Assembly: GCA_002686195.1 (NCBI GenBank)
Contig: NZAS01000091.1
Coordinates: forward strand, 1 to 17,730
Origin: Candidatus Pacearchaeota archaeon
GTDB taxonomy: Archaea; Nanoarchaeota; Nanoarchaeia; Pacearchaeales; GW2011-AR1
DNA length: 17,730 nucleotides
Direction: 5' to 3'
Of the stretch, positions 4,247-12,646 are shown one piece after another; the first letter of the stretch is position 1, and the number at the start of each line of letters is the position of its first letter. The notes below the pieces were generated by a model, which worked only from the letters and a program-made list of their open reading frames with translations, had not been told where the DNA came from and did not search any database. Position numbers and translations under genes: made by a program.

Positions 4247-7081
4247 TTAGCCGATTTCCATCACGAACTGGGGCTGGAAGCTATAGCCAATAGAACTACC
4301 TGTTGTATTACCCACAACAAAACCGACCTGATACACAACCGCGTTGGTCGCTGTAGGAGGAGTCACGGTAACAGCGCCTGCTGTCTCCGAAAGGTAGACC
4401 GCCGCCCCGATGTTAGCAGCCGCAGGAGCCCCGATGGCAGCGGCATCCGCCAAGAGGCTTCCCGGTCCTGCTACTTTAACAGTGGCTGGACTGGTAGCTG
4501 CAGCTTGTGCAAATCCGATGATACGGGCCGTGGAAATAGCAGAAGCATCCGCCTTCTTGACACGGGTGTTGTTGCCACCTGAGAAGTTGGTAACTACACA
4601 ACCAGCCGATCCCGTGTTGGCGCTGGCAGGAGCATCTCCGAGAGTGGTTTGGGTGACGACGACATCATCATCGGTTCGCACAGCGGAGAATTCCGAACGG
4701 GACTCAATCCGCAGTTTCGCTTCTTCAGCCTGCGTGTTGTTGCTTTCAGCCGCATTCAGGACTGCATCAATGTCGATGGTTGCGTTTCCACCACCACCCG
4801 GTACTGCTACGCCAGTCGAAATACTGTAACCCGATCCCGAAAACACGATTGACACACCTGTGATCTCGCCACTACCTCCAATACTGGTGATGTTGATAAC
4901 GCCGTTTCCAGAAGCCAGCGTGACATTGCCCGTTGAATAGCCTGTTCCATCCGCATTGATGGAGATTGTTTTGAGACCACTGCTCACGATTCCGATGTTG
5001 TCTGCTGTGGAAGCCGCAGCCGTGAAGGTGAATGTCACATTCGCGTCGGCTGAATCCCGCAGAAGCATTGTATTGTCAGCGACAAGGTTCGCAGCGGTGA
5101 ACGTGATGTTGCCCGTAGATGCCGCAGTAGGAGCTTCCATGTAGAGAGGATTGCCCTTTACCAAATTTTCCCCGGACTCGAAAGCTCCAATGCAATAGAA
5201 CACTTCACGGCTGGGTGACAACAGCAGGTCCTGAGCAGCAGTTACACTGATACTGCCGCTTGTGGTTGTCGAAAGGTCGAAATCCCCTCCTGTAACATCG
5301 ACAGTTGACGAAGCGGCTGCATTTACGGTCAATGCACCATTGCCAAATCCCGAACCAGCAGAAGTGATGTCTATGTCCACACCACCCGAACCTGCATTGA
5401 GTTGAATCGTTCCATCTGTGGCACCCGATGCCGCACTGATAGTAAGATCGCCTGCTGTAGTGGACCATGTCGAAGCAGCCGCACCTGTAAGTGTGAGCGC
5501 TCCTGCCGACGTGGCAGCAAGAGTTCCTGAAGTCGAAGTCGACAGAGTGAGATTTGCGCCTGCAACATCGACTGTCGATGCAGCAGCAGCATTTACGGTA
5601 AGAGCACCATTTCCGAACCCACTACCAGCACTGGTAATGTCAAGGTCGATACCACCAGTTCCTGCATTGAGTGTAATGGTCCCGTCTGTCGCTCCCGATG
5701 CAGCACTGACCGTGATGTCCCCTGCCGTAGTAGACCATGTGGAGGCCGCAGCACCTGTCAGGGTCAACGCACCCGAAGTAGTGGCGAGGTTGGAAGCGGC
5801 GGCCCCATCAAGACTGATCGCGCCAGCAGCATCAACAGTGAAAGTGTTGATGGTGGTGGTCGCACCCATGGTGACATCACCAACACCTGCCGCATCACCG
5901 TCCATGGTGAAGCCGCGTGCATTGGTATCAAAGGTGAATGCGATGGCACCAGTGGCATCCGTCGTGATGGTCGCACCAGCATCATATGCTTCTTGCAGGG
6001 TCGTGTCAGCAGCGGAAGCACCGACAACGGCCCACGAAGCAGCACCTGTGTAGTCACCCAATTCAGCAGCAGCGTCGTAGGTGTCGAGAAGAACACCCTT
6101 GGCCTCTGCTGGAGTGTTGAAATTCGAACCATCCGAAACAGCTTGGATATAGAGATCAGGCTGGAAAGCTGTACCTTGAACGGTGGTGTCCGCAGCGAAG
6201 GAAGTCTGAGCGAATTTTGCCGCTCCGGGAAGGGTAAAACCATTTGTCCCGTAGATGAAGAAGGTCGTGCCGCTCGCTTCAGACACAATGTAGAAGCCAT
6301 CGTTGCCCGAATCGGCCGCATTGTTGATTACAGCAACTTCGCCAGTGGTGAAGGCCGTACCACCTGTAGCGACAAAGCTGGCTGCAGTTCCGTTCCCTGT
6401 TTCAATTGTGTCATAGGTGAGACCCGTAGCAGATCCGCCCACTGTCATATCGAGAGTGCCCAAATTGTTCTTTCCCGTAAGGAGAACTTTTTGAGCGTCT
6501 GGTTCGGTGACCGTGTAGTAGTCAGTTAGCGTCTGGAAAAGCGCCAGCAATGCATCATTGACATCCTCGGCGTTCATTGCAGAGCGGTTGATACTCGCAG
6601 TCCCCGTGACTCCCTGCCCGTTACTGAAGACGGTGGAGGTGGATCCCGCATTGACGAAGTTGATCGTATAGGTAACCGCAACCCCTGCAATGTTCTTGTG
6701 AGTCAACGTGATGCTTTCAGTATTGGCAGGCACGCCTGAAAGGACATAACGCCTCGTCGCTTCCTGATCGCCCGCTGCCCCAGCCGAGAAAGACTGGACG
6801 TTGTTGGCGGTAAAAGACGCATTACGATTCATCTGGACCGTATACCCGCCAGCAAGCGCTGCTGTAACCGTGTTTCCTTGGTTCAGGTCGATAAAGTTGT
6901 CTTGAACGAGCAGATCGCTTGTTCCGCGCGAGACAATGTCACCTGTGACTGTAAGGTCGCCGCCAACAGAGGCATCTCCCGTTACGTCGACGAGTCCGTT
7001 GAAAGATACGGTATCGGCGGCTGCGCCAGTACGGGTCCGTCCATTGGTGGTATCGTAGCCTATGCCTTTATAAGTTGCCAT
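4247..7081 (-). CDS. Large repeat-rich virion protein, probably tail fibre or baseplate-associated
   Basis: A 944-residue protein rich in Ala, Gly, Thr and Ser with few Cys. Residues 25-70 (VSFNGLVDVTGDASVGGDL then TVTGDIVS and LVQDNFIDLNQGN) match the N-terminal pattern common in phage fibre-like structural proteins. Residues 120-300 contain beta-rich segments. Residues 437-526 and 527-610 are a tandem repeat of about 90 residues. From about 625 to the end there is a beta-barrel-like module related to the C-terminus of the next gene upstream, interrupted by about 190 inserted residues. CGGAG lies upstream of the ATG. It is the last gene of the structural operon. Exact virion position cannot be read from sequence. 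Confidence 0.85.
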   Translation of the reverse strand: MATYKGIGYDTTNGRTRTGAAADTVSFNGLVDVTGDASVGGDLTVTGDIVSRGTSDLLVQDNFIDLNQGNTVTAALAGGYTVQMNRNASFTANNVQSFSAGAAGDQEATRRYVLSGVPANTESITLTHKNIAGVAVTYTINFVNAGSTSTVFSNGQGVTGTASINRSAMNAEDVNDALLALFQTLTDYYTVTEPDAQKVLLTGKNNLGTLDMTVGGSATGLTYDTIETGNGTAASFVATGGTAFTTGEVAVINNAADSGNDGFYIVSEASGTTFFIYGTNGFTLPGAAKFAQTSFAADTTVQGTAFQPDLYIQAVSDGSNFNTPAEAKGVLLDTYDAAAELGDYTGAASWAVVGASAADTTLQEAYDAGATITTDATGAIAFTFDTNARGFTMDGDAAGVGDVTMGATTTINTFTVDAAGAISLDGAAASNLATTSGALTLTGAAASTWSTTAGDITVSAASGATDGTITLNAGTGGIDLDITSAGSGFGNGALTVNAAAASTVDVAGANLTLSTSTSGTLAATSAGALTLTGAAASTWSTTAGDLTISAASGATDGTIQLNAGSGGVDIDITSAGSGFGNGALTVNAAASSTVDVTGGDFDLSTTTSGSISVTAAQDLLLSPSREVFYCIGAFESGENLVKGNPLYMEAPTAASTGNITFTAANLVADNTMLLRDSADANVTFTFTAAASTADNIGIVSSGLKTISINADGTGYSTGNVTLASGNGVINITSIGGSGEITGVSIVFSGSGYSISTGVAVPGGGGNATIDIDAVLNAAESNNTQAEEAKLRIESRSEFSAVRTDDDVVVTQTTLGDAPASANTGSAGCVVTNFSGGNNTRVKKADASAISTARIIGFAQAAATSPATVKVAGPGSLLADAAAIGAPAAANIGAAVYLSETAGAVTVTPPTATNAVVYQVGFVVGNTTGSSIGYSFQPQFVMEIG
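5252..5773 (-). repeat. Tandem 270 bp coding repeat in the 944-residue gene
   Basis: Two copies in frame: 5773-5504 (residues 437-526) and 5503-5252 (residues 527-610, last part more diverged). Each contains GALTLTGAAASTWSTTAGD, SAASGATDGTI, DITSAGSGFGNGALTVNAAA and STVDV. The proteins are about four fifths identical by eye, while many codons differ silently, so the duplication is old or has been kept from recombining. The repeat unit is probably one beta-structured segment of a fibre shaft. Confidence 0.9.
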
Positions 7082-7125
7082 GGTTTACTCCGAGAATGAA
7101 TATGATAAAAGGGCAAAATAAAACT

Positions 7126-8142
7126 TTATCCAAGTGTAACAAGTTCTGTGATGTTCACCACAACATTTGGTGTATTAGTCGATCCCGTTGCGCCCTGTAA
7201 TCTTCCTATTACTACCACAGAAGCATTGCTTGCTGGGGGGGTAAGAGTAGCTTTCCCTGATGTTGTTGACAAATAAACTCGTTGACCATTTGAAGAGGCG
7301 GCTGGGTTCGATCCAAATAATACACCGCTTTTGCCTTCATATGCAACATTTATTGAATTTCCTTGGCTTGCTCCTGAGGTTGCCACGCCCATGGCCCCTG
7401 CTCCATTCATAGAAGAAGCATTCGCTTTAACCACCCGACCGGGAGTTAATCCCCCTCCATCACTACTGGTCACAAAACGCACCAATTCTCCGGCCACAAT
7501 CGTTTCGTCTGCCGTATAAGCATCTCCAATGTTCGATCCTGTTCCAGAATCCAGAGCCGTGGTTCCTATATAACGAAAACCCACAACATAGGGATTGGAG
7601 ATGTTGGATTTGAAATCATCCGACAAAAACAAAAGGCCCGAAGCATAATTCCAGATCCATCCTACAGATTTGTTCTGTCCTGTCCCAGTAGTGCCATCTG
7701 TTGTTGTAACAAGCGTTCCTCCACTCCCGGGAACGCCATCATATAATTGAATAGCGTATCCAATTGAAGCAGCCCCCGAACTCTGCAGGACCATCTGAGG
7801 CTGTAGCCAGTTGTCTAATACAGGCGAAGTTGTATCGTTATATGTCGTATACGAGATATAAGTAGAGTTGTTTGTTCCGCTAACCAGAGTCAAACGAACA
7901 GCGCTCGCATTCTGAGATAAGTCTGAAATGATTGTGGGATTGTTCGAAGCATTGGTGCGCGCTGTTGCGAGACTTGCAGCCGCTGGAACAGAAGAAAGCT
8001 GCAAGAGGATCTTCTTGCCATCCAGCATGAACGCAAAAGGGTTTCGAGTTTCATACCATTGGCTAACAGGGTTGGCATCGACAACGGATGCTGCCAATGC
8101 CTTGCTGTTAAAATTAATCCTTTCTTGGTTCGAAAAACCCAT
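7126..8142 (-). CDS. Structural protein with a C-terminal module shared with the 944-residue protein
   Basis: A 338-residue beta-rich protein. Residues 30-200 include WNYASGLLFLSDDFKSN followed by NPYVVGFRYIG, a segment style I associate with phage neck or fibre-like structural proteins but cannot name. Residues 211-338 are a module with repeated short strands (ETIVAGELVRFV, GRVVKA, GAMGVATSGASQGNSINVAY, GQRVYLSTTSGKATLTPP, VVVIGRLQGA). It resembles DUF2190-like/decoration beta-barrels and aligns with the end of the neighbouring 944-residue protein. AGGG lies upstream of the ATG, 12 bases after the actin-like gene's stop. It is probably a virion component. Confidence 0.8.
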   Translation of the reverse strand: MGFSNQERINFNSKALAASVVDANPVSQWYETRNPFAFMLDGKKILLQLSSVPAAASLATARTNASNNPTIISDLSQNASAVRLTLVSGTNNSTYISYTTYNDTTSPVLDNWLQPQMVLQSSGAASIGYAIQLYDGVPGSGGTLVTTTDGTTGTGQNKSVGWIWNYASGLLFLSDDFKSNISNPYVVGFRYIGTTALDSGTGSNIGDAYTADETIVAGELVRFVTSSDGGGLTPGRVVKANASSMNGAGAMGVATSGASQGNSINVAYEGKSGVLFGSNPAASSNGQRVYLSTTSGKATLTPPASNASVVVIGRLQGATGSTNTPNVVVNITELVTLG

Positions 8143-8154
8143 TTAGCTGCCCTA

Positions 8155-9144
8155 TCAGATGTATTCTTGGCGGGCCTGTACCAGCAATCCTTGGGCTACT
8201 GCATTCAACGGATCTTCGGCTGCTCTAATTTCAGACACTTCAAACGGGAACTTCCGTCTCTTTCTTTCAAAGACAGACTTAAAGAAGTCGAGAAAGCTTC
8301 CCGCTTTACTGGTTCCCCCACTCACCACTATAGGAAGAGGATCATTCAAGTTGAATTGAGAGCGAATCTTGTTGAATTCAATCAATACATGATCGAGAGA
8401 ATAAGAGATCAGTTCTTTGTAATAGAAACTCAACGCCTCTTCTTCGCGTGTTTGCGGATCCATCAAGTCCATGCCCTTTTCTTTTACAGAACACATCTTA
8501 GCTTGGGTGCCTCCAAGGGATTGGGCTGCGCCACGGTCAATCCAGTCCCCTCCACGAGCCACAGAAAAGGAAAGGCACTCAATGGCATTCAGGCTCATAG
8601 CCACATTAGTCATTCCACTCCCAAAAGAAAAGGAGAGGCCCGTAAAGCGATCCTCCGCACAACACGCATATATAATTGCCATCGCTTCGTTGCTGGGAAT
8701 CGCTTCATAGCCCATATCTGAGATAATCTTCTCAAACACCCGTTTATGATAGATGACATCCTTTTCGGGTTGGTCTACAGGCTCAGCAGGAACCGAGAAA
8801 TAGCAATACTCTCCCGCCTCACTCGGTTCACCGAGAACCTTCTGTAAGAGAAAGCCCAACACTTCAATGGAATCAATTTCAGAAGGAGAAACCAGACCAG
8901 CCTTTAACGGTCGTCGTGCTTCACGCCCAAAAACCGATGCTGTCTCCATTGCAGTATCTCCGAGAATCAAAAGTTCATCATCTCGCTCAATAAAATCCAC
9001 CCCTGAAAGTCTCAATAGTTTTTTTGAAACCAACGGCACATCCAGAAATGCATCACGAATGCGCGAAAACTCTGTTCCCTCTTCTGACGAACGCGCGGCG
9101 ACTAAGTTCATAGTGCCCACATCCATTCCTACTCCTAATTTCAT
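8155..9144 (-). CDS. Actin-fold ATPase (MreB/ParM/FtsA-like superfamily)
   Basis: A 329-residue protein with the ordered motifs of the actin/Hsp70 superfamily. Phosphate-1 is at residues 5-15 (VGMDVGTMNLV). A connect-1-like segment is at 145-160 (GYEAIPSNEAMAIIYA). Phosphate-2 is at 170-181 (LSFSFGSGMTNV). The adenosine loop is at 271-285 (PIVVSGGTSKAGSF). In phosphate-2 the usual Asp is replaced by Ser (S171 or S173, depending on alignment), which may alter hydrolysis. The length is in the range of plasmid and phage filament proteins and shorter than Hsp70, with no substrate-binding domain. AAAGGAG precedes the ATG. It overlaps by 4 bp an unknown 222-residue gene, a likely partner, and sits between two structural genes. 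Possible roles are filament formation for DNA or virion positioning, or assembly; none is shown. Confidence 0.85.
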   Translation of the reverse strand: MKLGVGMDVGTMNLVAARSSEEGTEFSRIRDAFLDVPLVSKKLLRLSGVDFIERDDELLILGDTAMETASVFGREARRPLKAGLVSPSEIDSIEVLGFLLQKVLGEPSEAGEYCYFSVPAEPVDQPEKDVIYHKRVFEKIISDMGYEAIPSNEAMAIIYACCAEDRFTGLSFSFGSGMTNVAMSLNAIECLSFSVARGGDWIDRGAAQSLGGTQAKMCSVKEKGMDLMDPQTREEEALSFYYKELISYSLDHVLIEFNKIRSQFNLNDPLPIVVSGGTSKAGSFLDFFKSVFERKRRKFPFEVSEIRAAEDPLNAVAQGLLVQARQEYI

Positions 9145-9809
9145 TTTTTACTCCTTTTGGATTGTTTCAATAGCTCTGCGGCCTCGTCCATTGAGGACTC
9201 TGACGCAGTTCGGGTAATCTTAACCGTTCCTTGCATTTGTTTCTTGCCCAAATCTGACGGAATGAATCGGGGTTCGGAGCGCTTTATCTCTACACGGGTA
9301 ACCGATACAGGGCTTGCTTGCTGTGAGACCGGCAATACAGTAGTCTGCCCCACATACCTTTTAATTAGAACCTCTAAATCATGCAGAAGTTCAGCGCGGA
9401 ACCGAGTAAGATCCAAGCTCTCCTGAATCTTGTCTTTGAGTTCAGTTGCATCAATGCGCGGACGCACTTGTGAAAAGACCAGACGCGCTCCATCAAGATC
9501 ACCCTTTACAACCTCTGACCGAACTTGGGCCATCATCAAGTCAAAAGAACTGCGAGGCATCCTAAAAAGAGACCGTTTATTGAAGTCTACCTGAATCCTC
9601 ACCAGTCCCGAAGTCGCGTCCCTCCTTCCTTGAATGCATCCATCGCCAACCCATTTGAACTCATCAAGGTCGGTATTGGCAAAACTATACATGTCTGCCA
9701 AAGGCAGAAGGAACTCTTCGACAGTCGACTCATCTGTCCGCAAAGAAAGGCGGATGGCATTAACTTCAGCCACATACTTTACTCGTGCGATGTCGGAGAA
9801 AAAACCCAT
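9141..9809 (-). CDS. Unknown 222-residue protein coupled to the actin-like gene
   Basis: Not recognised. Residues 8-80 look beta-rich, with VGDGCIQGRR near 54-63 and VRIQVDFNKRSLF at 70-82. Residues 85-153 are predicted helical (SFDLMMAQVRSEVVKGDLDG, TELKDKIQESLDLTRFRAEL, LHDLEVLIKRYVG), and the C-terminal 70 residues are basic, Ser/Thr-rich and probably disordered, ending in Lys/Arg. The stop overlaps the actin-like start as ATGA, and its own start overlaps the stop of the fibre-like gene by one base (TAATG). The close coupling suggests it works with the ATPase, for example as an adaptor or regulator; I see no ParR-like ribbon-helix-helix. Confidence 0.8.
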   Translation of the reverse strand: MGFFSDIARVKYVAEVNAIRLSLRTDESTVEEFLLPLADMYSFANTDLDEFKWVGDGCIQGRRDATSGLVRIQVDFNKRSLFRMPRSSFDLMMAQVRSEVVKGDLDGARLVFSQVRPRIDATELKDKIQESLDLTRFRAELLHDLEVLIKRYVGQTTVLPVSQQASPVSVTRVEIKRSEPRFIPSDLGKKQMQGTVKITRTASESSMDEAAELLKQSKRSKK

Positions 9810-11608
9810 TAGAAAAACGTGACCTCGAACCGACTGATTTTAATAGCAGTATTTGCGATCTCCACACGAATAAAAAAACCATTCTGACACGTTAAGCCTC
9901 CAAACGTACCATTGACTGTGTTTCCAGACGAACTACCTTCCCGGATATGCCCGTCTGTTACACCATCATTAAATGTTGCAAAATTATACAGACTTCCATG
10001 CAACAACAAAAGATCAGTATTTGTAGGACCCGAATTTCCTCCATTTGTACTTGCCCTCCGTGAGATATATATTTTAAGATGTTGGTTGGCCAAATCATTG
10101 GTGGCGTTGGAAACAAAAGTGCCGTTGAACACCATCGAAAAACTGGCTCGCCCGGACCCGGCCGTATCTACAATGGTGCGATAGTAACTCACAGGGGCTC
10201 CTATGCCAGAATAGTTAGGATTCGCGCCCCCGACATTGGGTTTGTAAAGAGCCCAATCTGATTGATTGGCCCCGCTGGTTAATTTACTTTGATTGGGAAC
10301 AAGAAGCTCTCCTCCCATAACAAGGGCCTCTCCCGCGCTCAACGCATTGGTACTGGTCCAGTTACCTGCCGTATTCCCTCCGTTCCAATTAGACGTTTGT
10401 CTGCGGTTTTCGTCGTCAAAAGCCTCTACCAAGTCCGAAGAAGTAGTTCCATAGGTATCCACAAGTATCGCGGTAGTAGAAGAATTGGTTGTGGACCCAT
10501 TTGCCCATGTGTCCCGAGGGTAGGCAGATGCGCGAGAGGCAGACCCCCGAAACCGGTAGTTGCTGCTGTTAATCGCATAGTCGGTTTTGCTGTAGTCAGT
10601 GCCTGTGTTGTCAAAGGCATTGGTCCAGTTAGCAAAATTGCCCGAACCTGAACCAAAAGGGGACTGGGCCAGAGAAGGCACTCCATAATCACTTGCTGAT
10701 ATGTTGAGGTTGGCGCTGGTTCGAGCGGTATTGCGATTCAAATTATCCACATCGGTCACATTCACCGTGAACTGAGATCCGGTGGCATAGTACTCAACCC
10801 CTGAAAGGTGCTTTGTTGTTACGCTTCCTCCCGTTTCAGCAAAAGTAACGGTGCCCGAAATAGAAGGGGTAGAAGGATTGGTATCCAAGAACACAGCAGT
10901 GGATGTGTAAGTCCACGGTCCTGTCCCATCATCCGTGTTGTTTACCACCGCTACATTGAATCGCCCACCTTGCCTGCCCGCTGCATTCAAAATGTTGCCG
11001 AACTGCACATTCACGGTGGGCTTGCACTTGAACTTGTTGGTATCGGCTGCGTAGTTGGTAATAACCACCGAGATAAAGCCCGAACCAGAAGTGTGGGTCG
11101 CGTTTGCTGTGATGGCGGGAGTGGTGTAAGTTGCTAACGCAGAACTACCATTCGCGTCATACACGGTCACTACTAAATTAGCTGATCCTCCAAACCCCGT
11201 GACATCGCCAGCAGATGTATAAGAAGATGTGGTGTTTAGCGTGGCGGATTGATTCGACGCTGCCCAGCCGCCTGTCCCGAAAGGATTTCCCTCAGACGTA
11301 GGAGTAGATATACGCGCAGTGCTTCTACTAATCCCGCTTTCACTAACTGTGCCGGTCGTGCTTCCATCTGTTTGGTTCCAGTGCGATGCATAAGTTGGTG
11401 TGGGAATGTATACGGTTACAATGTTGGCTGAAGCACCTTGTTGGGCCTCAACATCTGTACCTCGGAAGTCGATGGTGTCACAAGTGGTGCTAACATCCAC
11501 ACCTTCATCTTTTATTGTCATTTGGGTGGCTGCGCCAGAACCGGAGCCCCCTACTACTGTGGTCGCGCCGACTGTCGTTGAAAATTGGGACCCTCTCTGG
11601 CGACCCAT
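9809..11608 (-). CDS. Fibre-like structural protein, 599 residues
   Basis: A Gly/Ser/Thr/Asn-rich beta protein. Residues 25-70 (TQMTIKDEGVDVSTTCDTID then FRG and VTVYIPTP) are the N-terminal adaptor-like pattern found in many phage fibre proteins (KDEG followed by an alternating strand and FxG). The middle has repeated short strands with SISGTVTFAETGGSVTT, HLSGVEYYATGSQFTVNV and DVDNLNRNT, resembling Ig-like or carbohydrate-facing domains. The C-terminal 170 residues include YYRTIVDT, LKIYISRRAS, DLLLLHGSLYNFATFNDG and a hydrophobic end. No cleavage or chaperone domain is seen. The start overlaps the upstream stop by one base (TGATG). Likely a tail or head fibre, possibly receptor-facing. Confidence 0.8.
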   Translation of the reverse strand: MGRQRGSQFSTTVGATTVVGGSGSGAATQMTIKDEGVDVSTTCDTIDFRGTDVEAQQGASANIVTVYIPTPTYASHWNQTDGSTTGTVSESGISRSTARISTPTSEGNPFGTGGWAASNQSATLNTTSSYTSAGDVTGFGGSANLVVTVYDANGSSALATYTTPAITANATHTSGSGFISVVITNYAADTNKFKCKPTVNVQFGNILNAAGRQGGRFNVAVVNNTDDGTGPWTYTSTAVFLDTNPSTPSISGTVTFAETGGSVTTKHLSGVEYYATGSQFTVNVTDVDNLNRNTARTSANLNISASDYGVPSLAQSPFGSGSGNFANWTNAFDNTGTDYSKTDYAINSSNYRFRGSASRASAYPRDTWANGSTTNSSTTAILVDTYGTTSSDLVEAFDDENRRQTSNWNGGNTAGNWTSTNALSAGEALVMGGELLVPNQSKLTSGANQSDWALYKPNVGGANPNYSGIGAPVSYYRTIVDTAGSGRASFSMVFNGTFVSNATNDLANQHLKIYISRRASTNGGNSGPTNTDLLLLHGSLYNFATFNDGVTDGHIREGSSSGNTVNGTFGGLTCQNGFFIRVEIANTAIKISRFEVTFF

Positions 11609-11955
11609 CAGGACCGCGCCTCCATAAAGAGAGTCAATTTGAGCGCTGCACTCAATCCATTGGCCCGATCAAACCATAAATAAGAAGATCCGACCCGAAA
11701 AGAAGAGATGCCGACATGAATGCGTACCGAATGATAAGCGGGAAGATACGAGGCAGTTGTCGCGGAGAAAAATGCAGGGGGAATAACATTCGCCCCGGTA
11801 AATTTGAATTTTATAGAATGACTTCCTGATTCAATTTGAATAGAATGACAGTTGTCGGGTAAACCCACCCCCGCGTTGGTGGTGCCTTCAGTGTTTCGAG
11901 GAGTTCCACCTACGATTGCAAAGGTGCGAAAATCTACTGGACGGCTGTTTCTCAT
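11608..11955 (-). CDS. Small beta-rich structural protein, paralogue 5 of 5
   Basis: A 115-residue protein clearly related to the one encoded at 12284-12646. They share TPRN near residue 20, an NCxS segment (NCHSIQIESGSHSIKFKF here), and the C-terminal signature G-x-S-S-x-R-x-G followed by WF (ISSFRVGSSYLWF) ending in a strand with a final LFM. No signal or membrane segment is present. It starts ten bases after the preceding stop. The compact size and tandem placement suggest one small beta sandwich per protein, perhaps a decoration or fibre-tip subunit; the function is unknown. Confidence 0.75.
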   Translation of the reverse strand: MRNSRPVDFRTFAIVGGTPRNTEGTTNAGVGLPDNCHSIQIESGSHSIKFKFTGANVIPPAFFSATTASYLPAYHSVRIHVGISSFRVGSSYLWFDRANGLSAALKLTLFMEARS

Positions 11956-11964
11956 TGTTTCTCA

Positions 11965-12282
11965 TCATCTGCGACTTGTAACCAATTGATGGACCCTAAC
12001 ATAAGCCGATGAACTGGCATCTACAAGCCGCAGCTTGAAACTCCGTTCACTGGGATTCATCTCAGCAATCCGAGTTTCTACTGTTAAAAAAGATGACACC
12101 CCAAGGGTTTCAAAATTAGACACTCCAAAGCTTTGGATCCCGAAAAGTATTTTAACAGAATCTGTTCCTTCGTTATAAAAGATCACATTATGTGTATTAT
12201 CGTAAAGGTTTACTGTTCTTTCAGGAGTGCCGCTATTTAACAGGTAGCGATTGTTTGCCATAGTCTTGATGGTATAGAGCAT
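11965..12282 (-). CDS. Small beta-rich structural protein, paralogue 4 of 5
   Basis: A 105-residue protein. Central strand HNVIFYNEGTDSVKILFGI matches SLTLINEGTVDIYMDF of the neighbouring paralogue, including NEGT. The C-terminal signature is partly lost (SERSFKLRLVDASSSAYVRV) but the final strand is kept. The start at 12282 is chosen because AGGA lies upstream and it follows the preceding stop by one base; an internal ATG at 12261 (MANNRYLL) would look more like the other members' starts but has no ribosome binding site. Confidence 0.7.
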   Translation of the reverse strand: MLYTIKTMANNRYLLNSGTPERTVNLYDNTHNVIFYNEGTDSVKILFGIQSFGVSNFETLGVSSFLTVETRIAEMNPSERSFKLRLVDASSSAYVRVHQLVTSRR

Positions 12283-12283
12283 C

Positions 12284-12646
12284 TCACATCCTGTTCATGC
12301 AGATTTGAAGAGTTCGCAAAACCCCTCCTATCGCTGTAGACATGAACCACGGATTCTGATAGCCCGTACGCTCGGAAGAGACTCCAGTGTTTAGCGTTAC
12401 CGCAATTCCACGCGGAATCATCAGGCTGTCTGAAGCACTAATCGTGCCGGGAACTGTCCCATAAGGAAAGAAGTCCATGTAGATGTCTACAGTGCCTTCA
12501 TTGATAAGTGTTAATGAATAACAGTTTTGAGCAAAAAGAAGATCAGTCGCTGATGCCGACACTCCACCCATGATGTTGCGGGGCGTATTGGCTGTCAGTG
12601 TAATCTTTTTGGCGAAGAATGTTTTCCCTGTTTGAACATTGGCCAT
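12284..12646 (-). CDS. Small beta-rich structural protein, paralogue 3 of 5
   Basis: A 120-residue protein and the best-conserved match to paralogue 5: ANTPRNIMGG, NCYSLTLINEGTVDIYMDFF, and TLNTGVSSERTGYQNPWF followed by a strand ending LQICM. Mostly beta-strand pattern with Gly/Asn turns. It starts inside the stop of paralogue 2 (TAATG, one-base overlap) and ends one base before paralogue 4 begins, so the block is translated as a unit. Confidence 0.75.
   Translation of the reverse strand: MANVQTGKTFFAKKITLTANTPRNIMGGVSASATDLLFAQNCYSLTLINEGTVDIYMDFFPYGTVPGTISASDSLMIPRGIAVTLNTGVSSERTGYQNPWFMSTAIGGVLRTLQICMNRM

Noticed and set aside
5418..6053. Plus-strand open frame of 211 codons rich in Ala, Val and Pro
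   Set aside because: Mirror of the Ala/Gly/Thr-rich repeat gene; low-complexity coding on one strand leaves open frames on the other. No start signal.
5764..6321. Second minus-strand frame of 185 codons inside the 944-residue gene
   Set aside because: Out-of-frame shadow rich in Arg, Leu, Pro and Ser; no ribosome binding site, fully inside a real gene.
8059..8721. Plus-strand open frame of 220 codons opposite the actin-like gene
   Set aside because: The minus strand here encodes conserved actin-fold motifs; the plus frame has no recognisable features.
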